Of a stretch of 10,269 nucleotides of DNA, positions 5,824 through 10,269 are shown piece after piece. Numbering within the stretch: position 1 is the first letter of the stretch; each line of letters begins with the position of its first letter. The translations under genes were made by a program, and so were the position numbers. The notes beneath the pieces are model-generated. The model was not told the origin of the DNA. It did not search any database and was given only the letters and a program-made list of their open reading frames with translations. The stretch is from an uncultured Clostridia bacterium (GTDB lineage Bacteria > Bacillota > Clostridia > TANB77 > CAG-508): assembly GCA_949935895.1 (NCBI GenBank), contig CATLGL010000054.1:1-10269 (forward strand), read 5' to 3'.

Positions 5824-6480
5824 TTGAAGAAAAAAGATCCAAATGAATTGAATAAAAGGGAAAAAGCGATATTAAAATTTATTGAAAAACAAATAGCATT
5901 AAATAGTTATCCACCATCGGTAAGAGAAATCGGAAAAGCAGTGGGATTAAAGTCAACAGCAACTGTACATGGCTATCTTGCAAAATTAGAGGAAAAAGGT
6001 TATATTAAAAAAGAATCACAAAAGGGAAGAACTCTAAAGCTATTAAAAGGTGGACTAGAGCAAAATAAGAAGCAAGAAATGATGAAGGAATTTTATTCTG
6101 GAAAAGAGATGGTTGAAGTACCAGTAATTGGAAAAATTACAGCAGGAGCCCCAATTTTAGCGGTAGAAAACATAACAGATACATTTCCTATTCCAATTGA
6201 TTTTGTAGGAAATACAGAATCTTTTATGCTTACTGTTCGTGGTGAAAGTATGATAGAAGCAGGAATTTTAGATGGAGATTATATTTTAGTAAAAAGACAA
6301 GAAAATGCAAATAATGGAGAAATTGTAGTAGCACTTATTGAGGATGAAGCAACTGTAAAAACTTTTTATAAGGAAAAAGATTACATTCGTTTACAACCAG
6401 AAAATTCTACAATGGATCCAATTATTGTGCCAGATTGCAAAATTCTTGGAAAAGTTGGTGGAGTATTTAGAAAAATGTAA
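5824..6480 (+). CDS. lexA: LexA SOS-response repressor
   Basis: Encodes 218 residues. LexA represses DNA-damage genes and cleaves itself when stimulated by RecA filaments. Residues 1-74 form the winged-helix DNA-binding domain (SYPPSVREIGKAVGLKSTATVHGYLAKLE). The self-cleavage bond is Ala107-Gly108 in KITAGAP. The catalytic dyad is Ser142 (RGESM) and Lys179 (EATVKTF), 37 residues apart as in E. coli LexA (Ser119/Lys156). All elements are intact, so it should be inducible. The start is TTG at 5824, seven bases after GGGAGTG (5810-5816); no ATG gives a full winged helix. It is monocistronic, convergent with the dehydrogenase gene, and the two share a bidirectional terminator. Confidence 0.97.
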   Translation: MKKKDPNELNKREKAILKFIEKQIALNSYPPSVREIGKAVGLKSTATVHGYLAKLEEKGYIKKESQKGRTLKLLKGGLEQNKKQEMMKEFYSGKEMVEVPVIGKITAGAPILAVENITDTFPIPIDFVGNTESFMLTVRGESMIEAGILDGDYILVKRQENANNGEIVVALIEDEATVKTFYKEKDYIRLQPENSTMDPIIVPDCKILGKVGGVFRKM

Positions 6481-6482
6481 AA

Positions 6483-6526
6483 AATAAGTTCTCTAATTTT
6501 TAAAAATTAGAGAACTTATTTTTTAT
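6483..6526. terminator. Bidirectional terminator between lexA and the dehydrogenase gene
   Basis: A perfect 38-bp palindrome (6483-6520), effectively a stem of about 16 bp with a TTTAAA-like turn. T-runs follow on both strands: 6519-6524 on plus and the complement of 6479-6484 on minus. It lies between the lexA stop (6480) and the stop of the convergent gene (6527). Confidence 0.93.
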
Positions 6527-7516
6527 CTATTTTAATTCATTCATACATTCTGTTCCATCAAAGATATGTTTTATATTTTCACATGTATCATTTGCAATTT
6601 TATTTAATGCTTCTGAAGTAAAGAAGGCCTGATGAGAAGTAATAATTAGATTTGGCATAGATAGTAAAATGGATAAATTTTTATCTCTTTTATAAGAATT
6701 TGTCATATCTCTTAAGAAAAATTCATCTTCGTCTTCATATACATCAAGACCAACGCCTCCAATTTTGCCAGTTTCCATTTCCTTAATAAGACTATTAGTA
6801 TCAATTAGTTTTCCTCTACTACAATTGATTAAAACAACACCATCCTTCATCTTTTTGATGCTTTGAGCATTGATAATATTTTCTGTTTCAGCAGTTAAAG
6901 GACAATGTAAAGAAATAATGTCAGATTTTGCATATAATTCATCTAAAGAAACATATTCAAAACCAATTTCATGACTAGCTACTTCATCTTTAAATAAATC
7001 GTAAGCAATAACATTTGTACCAAATCCTTTCATGATTTGGATAAAGACTTTTCCAATTCTACCTGTACCAATGACACCAACTGTTTTTCCATGAATATCA
7101 AATCCTAATAGGCCGTCTAAAGTAAAATTATATTTCCTAGTACGTTGATAAGATTTATAAAGTTTTCTAGTAATGTTTAAAAGCAAAGCAACAGCGTGTT
7201 CTGCAACAGCATATGGGGAATATTGAGGAACACGAACTACTCTAATATTACCTTTATGTTCTAAATCAACATTATTAAAACCAGCACAACGAAGAGCAAC
7301 TAATTTTACACCATCTTCTTCTAGTATTTTAAAAGTTTGTTCGTCTATTTTATCATGTACAAAAATGCAAACAACATCAAATCCCTTTGCAAGAGGAGCT
7401 GTTTCAGCAGTTAATACAGATTCAAAATAAGTAATTTCGTAATTATAATTATTATTGTACTCATTAAATAATTTTTTGTCATATTCTTTTGTATCAAAAA
7501 AAGCAATTTTAATCAT
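6527..7516 (-). CDS. D-lactate dehydrogenase-type 2-hydroxyacid dehydrogenase
   Basis: Encodes 329 residues, the usual length for NAD-dependent D-lactate dehydrogenase, which interconverts pyruvate and D-lactate in the cytoplasm and regenerates NAD in fermentation. The Rossmann motif is GVIGTGRIG with G150, G152, G155; Asp173 after beta-2 favours NAD over NADP. The catalytic residues are Arg234 (NCSRG), Glu263 (in DVYEDEDE) and His295 (SHQAFFT); Arg-to-His spacing of 61 equals that of Lactobacillus D-LDH (235/296). The region PQYSPYAVAEHA (97-108) matches the substrate-side loop. AGGAGG (7524-7529) sets the start. Close relatives act on 2-hydroxyisocaproate or other 2-hydroxyacids, so substrate is not certain. 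It is monocistronic. Confidence 0.92.
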   Translation of the reverse strand: MIKIAFFDTKEYDKKLFNEYNNNYNYEITYFESVLTAETAPLAKGFDVVCIFVHDKIDEQTFKILEEDGVKLVALRCAGFNNVDLEHKGNIRVVRVPQYSPYAVAEHAVALLLNITRKLYKSYQRTRKYNFTLDGLLGFDIHGKTVGVIGTGRIGKVFIQIMKGFGTNVIAYDLFKDEVASHEIGFEYVSLDELYAKSDIISLHCPLTAETENIINAQSIKKMKDGVVLINCSRGKLIDTNSLIKEMETGKIGGVGLDVYEDEDEFFLRDMTNSYKRDKNLSILLSMPNLIITSHQAFFTSEALNKIANDTCENIKHIFDGTECMNELK

Positions 7517-7615
7517 AAAAAAACCTCCTAAAATATTTTCCCACTAAAATCTATTTTAATACAAAATAGAAAAAAAAGATAGAGGATTTGTAAAAATAAT
7601 GTACTAATCAGAAAA

Positions 7616-7644
7616 AATATAATATGCATATTATCAAAACACAA
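7616..7644 (-). promoter_or_regulatory. Possible promoter and operator upstream of the dehydrogenase gene
   Basis: A perfect 16-bp palindrome ATAATATGCATATTAT (7619-7634) lies about 100 bp upstream of the start codon. It falls in the spacer of a possible minus-strand promoter, TTGTGT (7639-7644), 17 bp, TATATT (7616-7621). The -35 is weak, at three of six. It does not match the Rex consensus TTGTGA-N4-TCACAA. The rest of the 7530-7728 spacer is AT-rich and shows no gene. Confidence 0.35.
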
Positions 7645-7727
7645 AACTATCGGTTCTAAACATATTAAAGTATGTATTTTTGCTTTCTTACAGAAAAATT
7701 GTGTGGTAATTATTCTATAGAAAATGA

Positions 7728-7763
7728 TATAAAAAAGCAGTAATCTAAATAAATTACTGCTTT
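7728..7763 (-). terminator. Terminator after rplM-rpsI
   Basis: On the minus strand an 11-bp stem (7753-7763 with 7734-7744) has an eight-base loop, and six Us follow (complement of 7731-7736). A second small hairpin, ATAGGTT-TTT-AACCTAT (7768-7784), sits between this and the rpsI stop codon. Confidence 0.88.
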
Positions 7764-7803
7764 GTATATAGGTTTTTAACCTATCACCAAAAAAAACTTG
7801 TTT

Positions 7804-8211
7804 TTATCTCTTACTAAATTGAGGTGCACGACGTGCTTTTTTAAGACCGTATTTTTTTCTTTCTTTCATACGAGGATCTCTTGTTAAAAATCCATTTGAT
7901 TTTAAATCTGGTCTATATTCGGTATTTGCTTCATTTAATGCTCTTGCAATGCCATGACGAATTGCTCCTGCTTGACCTGTATATCCACCACCTACTACTT
8001 TGCAAATAACATCATATTTAGATAATGTATTTGTAACGGTTAATGGTTGTCTTACAATTACTTTTAAGGTTTCTAAACCAAAATATTCATCAATATTTTT
8101 ATTATTTATAGTAATTGATCCAGTTCCTTCTACTAAACGAACTCTTGCAATTGAACTTTTTCTTCTACCTGTACCATAGAACATCATTTTTTCTTTTTTT
8201 GCTTTAGGCAT
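7804..8211 (-). CDS. rpsI: 30S ribosomal protein S9
   Basis: Encodes 135 residues of uS9, whose C-terminal tail contacts tRNA in the P site of the small subunit. The tail is intact and ends in the canonical SKR. The signatures YGTGRRKSSIARVRL (12-26) and GGGYTGQAGAIRHGIARAL (about 74-92) are diagnostic. A short charged N-terminal segment precedes the core. AAGGAGG (8220-8226) lies eight bases upstream of the ATG. It is the second gene of rplM-rpsI, a near-universal pair, with a 22-bp gap. Confidence 0.98.
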   Translation of the reverse strand: MPKAKKEKMMFYGTGRRKSSIARVRLVEGTGSITINNKNIDEYFGLETLKVIVRQPLTVTNTLSKYDVICKVVGGGYTGQAGAIRHGIARALNEANTEYRPDLKSNGFLTRDPRMKERKKYGLKKARRAPQFSKR

Positions 8212-8233
8212 TTAATTTTCCTCCTTAACCTTT

Positions 8234-8668
8234 CTAGAATTCCCATTTTTCTGGTTTTTGAGCTTCATTTTCATGCTCATCTCCAGCATATAATCTTAAT
8301 TTTTTAACCATTTGTCTTCCTAAACTATTATGTGGTAACATACCTTTTATAGCATGCATCATAGCTTTTTCAGGTTTATTTGCAAGTAAGTCTCTTGCAA
8401 CAATTTCTTTCATTCCACCAATGTATCCTGAGTGACGTCTATATACTTTTTGATCTAATTTGTGTCCTGTTAAAATTACTTTAGAACAATTAAGAATAAT
8501 AACATGATCACCAACATCTAAATTAGGTGTATAGGTTGGTTTGTGTTTTCCTCTTAATAATTTGGCAGCTTCTGTTGCAACTCTACCTAACGGTTTTTCA
8601 CTAGCATCAATAATATACCATTTTCTTTCAATTTCATCTTTTTTTATACTATATGTTGTATTATTCAT
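8234..8668 (-). CDS. rplM: 50S ribosomal protein L13
   Basis: Encodes 144 residues of uL13, an early-assembly large-subunit protein. Diagnostic segments are RKWYIIDASEKPLGRVAT (15-32), the NLDVGDHVIILNC stretch and the MLPHNSLGRQMVKKL motif. The ATG at 8666-8668 (MNNTTYSIKKDEIERKW) gives the family's normal length. The frame stays open 18 codons further upstream to 8722, but those residues would lie inside the leader and precede the GGAGGG site (8680-8685), so they are rejected. The RBS spacing of 11 bases is somewhat long. Gene order rplM-rpsI is conserved in bacteria. Confidence 0.97.
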   Translation of the reverse strand: MNNTTYSIKKDEIERKWYIIDASEKPLGRVATEAAKLLRGKHKPTYTPNLDVGDHVIILNCSKVILTGHKLDQKVYRRHSGYIGGMKEIVARDLLANKPEKAMMHAIKGMLPHNSLGRQMVKKLRLYAGDEHENEAQKPEKWEF

Positions 8669-8708
8669 GGTAATAAATACCCTCCATTCATATTTTATAT
8701 CATTTTTT

Positions 8709-8753
8709 GTTAAAAATACCAAATAAACTACCGGGGAGAAGTCTATTTTTAAC
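8709..8753 (-). promoter_or_regulatory. Probable L13 ribosomal protein leader RNA
   Basis: The rplM transcript has a leader of about 100 bases. It contains a perfect 10-bp stem (8744-8753 with 8709-8718, GTTAAAAATA with its complement) closing a 25-base loop. The loop includes CUUCUCCCCGG, conspicuously GC-rich for this genome and therefore probably conserved. L13 leaders are a known Bacillota regulatory class. Identification is from position and fold, not from a covariance search. Confidence 0.55.
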
Positions 8754-8775
8754 TTTTAACATATAATGCGTAATT

Positions 8776-8804
8776 ATTCTAATACAAATTAGAGAAAAAG
8801 TCAA
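8776..8804 (-). promoter_or_regulatory. Promoter of rplM-rpsI
   Basis: On the minus strand TTGACT (8799-8804), 17-bp spacer, TAGAAT (8776-8781), both five of six to consensus. Initiation near 8769 gives the structured leader. Its -35 box lies 18 bp from the -35 of the divergent membrane-protein gene. Confidence 0.75.
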
Positions 8805-8822
8805 GTTTTATCTAAGAATTTG

Positions 8823-8852
8823 TTTACATTTTGAGATAATCCATGTTATAAT
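8823..8852 (+). promoter_or_regulatory. Promoter of the membrane-anchored protein gene
   Basis: TTTACA (8823-8828), 18-bp spacer, perfect TATAAT (8847-8852), with an extended -10 TG at 8844-8845. Initiation near 8859 leaves a very short leader carrying AGGAGAGGTGG. Confidence 0.75.
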
Positions 8853-8880
8853 CGAATAAGAAACAAGGAGAGGTGGAGAA

Positions 8881-9721
8881 ATGATGAAAATAAGTATTCG
8901 AACAATTTGCTTTACAATTATTATTTTGATATGTATCATTGCTATTGTAGGTGCAGTGTATTTTCAATTTGTGCCAAAGGATCAACAATCTGATAATACC
9001 ATAAAAAATCCAACAGCCGTAACAGAAGAAAATAGGAAATTAGCACGGAAATTTTAAAACATTATTTGAAAATCGATTAGATTATCAGGCTTCTAATATC
9101 AATACATTAGGAATTACAAAAACAATTAGGGATAAAGACATTATTTATACAGTCGTATCAACAAAACGTGTTGTTGATAATAAATATGATATTGATTTAA
9201 ATATTCCTATTATTAACATTTCTAATAATACATCAGTAGAACAATTTAATAATAAAATCCAATCACTTTTTGTAGACAAGGCAAATGACATCATAAAAAA
9301 CGCAACACAAAATACGATTTACAATATTGATTATATGGCATATGTAAATACCAATATTTTATCATTAGTAATTCGTTCAACTCTAAAAGAAGGAAACAAT
9401 CCTCAAAGAATTATTATTCAAACATATAACTATAATTTAAGTACAAATGAAGAAATGACATTAAATCAAATTTTAGAAATTAAGGGCTTAAACAAGCAAA
9501 ATGTAGAGGATACCATTATAAGTCAAGTAGAACTTGCTAACAAGGAAGTGGAAAATTTGAAACATTTGGGGTATAATGTGTATACAAGAGATTTAACAAG
9601 TAATATTTATAAAATAGAAAATACAGATAATTATATGTTAGGACCAGATAATAAATTATATATTATTTATCCATATGGAAATGCCAATTTTACAGATGAG
9701 ATGGATGTAATAGTATTTTAA
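8881..9721 (+). CDS. Membrane-anchored DUF3298/RsiV-like protein, read through a +1 shift at CGG
   Basis: Starts at tandem ATGs (8881 or 8884) behind AGGAGAGGTGG (8866-8876), with a good promoter. The literal frame ends at 9055-9057 after 58 codons. Skipping the C of the in-frame CGG at 9046 joins it to an open frame running to 9721, giving 279 residues. Residues 8-28 form a membrane anchor (TIIILICIIAIVGAVYF), then a polar linker to residue 55 and an extracytoplasmic domain. The C-terminal pattern, YNYNLSTNEEMTLNQIL and later LYIIYPYGNANFTDEMD, resembles DUF3298/RsiV-type domains seen in lysozyme-sensing anti-sigma factors and related lipoproteins. No sigma factor gene adjoins it, so the anti-sigma role is not claimed. 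An ATG at 9335 would give only 128 residues without the anchor and has no good RBS. Confidence 0.75.
9046..9057 (+). other. CGG +1 frameshift site 4
   Basis: Codon 56 is CGG (9046-9048) after GCA, and TAA follows at 9055-9057 in the zero frame. Skipping the C gives GGA AAT TTT AAA ACA TTA TTT GAA, and the new frame stays open for 224 codons to a terminator-flanked stop. Configuration is the same as at the three obg sites: a non-slippery codon, then C, then GGA. Confidence 0.8.
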
Positions 9722-9779
9722 TTACAATATATTCTCACATAGTTTTATCTTAATATGAAATGGAAATAATGTGATATGT

Positions 9780-9813
9780 AAAAAGACGACTAGTTTTTAC
9801 TAGCCGTCTTTTT
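9780..9813. terminator. Bidirectional terminator after the membrane-protein gene
   Basis: A 15-bp stem (9780-9794 with 9799-9813) has one A-C mismatch and a TTTT loop, with A/T runs at the stem base. Its apex ACTAGTTTTTACTAG (9789-9803) is identical to that of the terminator at 57-104. Confidence 0.85.
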
Positions 9814-9940
9814 GAAAATAAAAGGGGATGTTTTAAATATAAGGAAAGTTTTATTTCTTTACTTATACTTTTCATGCTCTTATTCTATAAAATAATTTTG
9901 TCTATTTTGTGAACTAGACGTGAAGATTTAGTAAGTATAA

Positions 9941-9968
9941 AATTATCATTTCGATAGAGATGATAATT
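9941..9968. other. Isolated hairpin in a gene-free stretch
   Basis: The interval 9814-9980 has no credible reading frame on either strand. It contains one clear hairpin: a 12-bp stem (9941-9952 with 9957-9968, including one G-U pair on the plus strand) and a GATA loop. No proper T-run follows on plus, so it is not an ordinary plus-strand terminator. On the minus strand only a short U-stretch follows. Function unknown. Confidence 0.5.
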
Positions 9969-9980
9969 GGTGATATTTAA

Positions 9981-10041
9981 ATAAAAACGAACTGTTTGAA
10001 GTGAACTCCGAAAAGTTCACTTCATAATAGTTCGTTTTTAT
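9981..10041. terminator. Two-part terminator after the HtrA-like gene
   Basis: The outer stem pairs 9981-9993 with 10029-10041 and the inner stem pairs 9998-10007 with 10014-10023, separated by an internal loop. U-rich ends occur on both strands. It abuts the stop codon of the minus-strand PDZ protein at 10041-10043 and should end that gene. Confidence 0.85.
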
Positions 10042-10269
10042 TATGGTTGTTCTGCTAATGTGACAGATACTGTCATTTCAGAACCATTTCGATTTAGTTT
10101 TATTTCAATGGTATCGCCAATTTTGTGAGAATTTTTAATTTCATTCAATTCGTCCATAGTAGAAACGGTTTTTCCATCTGCTGCTATAATGACATCTCCA
10201 ATTTTAATACCAGCTTTTTCAGCAGAAGAGAAAGTTTCAATATCTTTTACATAAATACCAACAACTAAC
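10041..10269 (-). CDS. HtrA/DegP-like serine protease, C-terminal PDZ end (partial)
   Basis: The gene runs off the right edge; 75 codons and the stop (10041-10043) are visible. The segment starts LVVGIYVKDIETFSSAEKAG and continues IKIGDVIIAADGKTVSTMDELNEI, a standard PDZ domain with the GDVI-A-DGK-V pattern, and ends in a short tail after the final beta strand. This is the usual C terminus of membrane-anchored HtrA proteases of the Bacillota envelope-stress response, where PDZ binds exposed protein ends. The protease domain is outside the window, so other PDZ proteins such as a C-terminal processing protease are possible. It is convergent with the DUF3298-like gene. No CGG is present in the visible part. 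Confidence 0.8.
   Translation of the reverse strand, partial: LVVGIYVKDIETFSSAEKAGIKIGDVIIAADGKTVSTMDELNEIKNSHKIGDTIEIKLNRNGSEMTVSVTLAEQP

Noticed and set aside
8669..8722. Eighteen-residue N-terminal extension of L13
   Set aside because: It precedes the ribosome binding site, lies in the leader RNA, and is not seen in L13 proteins.
8541..8726. Plus-strand frame opposite rplM
   Set aside because: Antisense of rplM and its leader; no RBS.

Overview
The window is low-GC bacterial DNA with A/T-ending codons, strong AGGAGG-type ribosome binding sites, short intergenic spacers and Bacillota-type ribosomal protein leaders. It looks like a Bacillota genome, probably an uncultured Clostridia lineage; no gene fixes the genus.

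Layout from left to right. A terminator is followed by a minus-strand gene for a coiled-coil protein built from ten 11-residue repeats (106-711). On the plus strand come an L21 leader, rplU and rpmA, a terminator, then trpS and obg. A minus-strand Xre-type regulator (4132-4338) is divergent from a secreted or pilin-like protein (4451-5650), and a palindrome sits over the shared promoter. Next are plus-strand lexA and, convergent with it, a D-lactate dehydrogenase-type gene. The minus-strand rplM-rpsI operon has a structured leader. Divergent from it is a membrane-anchored protein of DUF3298/RsiV-like appearance (8881-9721). The window ends inside the PDZ-domain end of a minus-strand HtrA-like protease. 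Most of the content is housekeeping: ribosome assembly, tryptophan charging, the SOS repressor and NADH-linked 2-hydroxyacid metabolism.

The outstanding observation concerns the codon CGG. obg is interrupted by three frameshifts and the membrane protein at 8881-9721 by one. All four are the same event: an in-frame CGG codon at which reading must skip the C and resume on the overlapping GGN (glycine) codon, a +1 shift. In obg each restored residue is the glycine expected of the family, the three shifts sum to the original frame, and the protein becomes a normal-length 423-residue Obg with intact G motifs and OCT domain. CGG occurs in frame nowhere else in about 2,800 codons here, although it occurs at least 14 times out of frame on coding strands. 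I infer that CGG is not decoded as arginine in this organism, and that CGGN is read as one glycine by +1 frameshifting or quadruplet decoding. Recurrent sequencing error or gene decay remain alternatives, but fit less well.

Lesser points: the prp protease gene usually found between rplU and rpmA is absent and L27 correspondingly lacks the N-terminal extension; TrpRS carries a cysteine pattern like that of Fe-S TrpRS enzymes; and two promoters have their -35 boxes inside upstream terminators.
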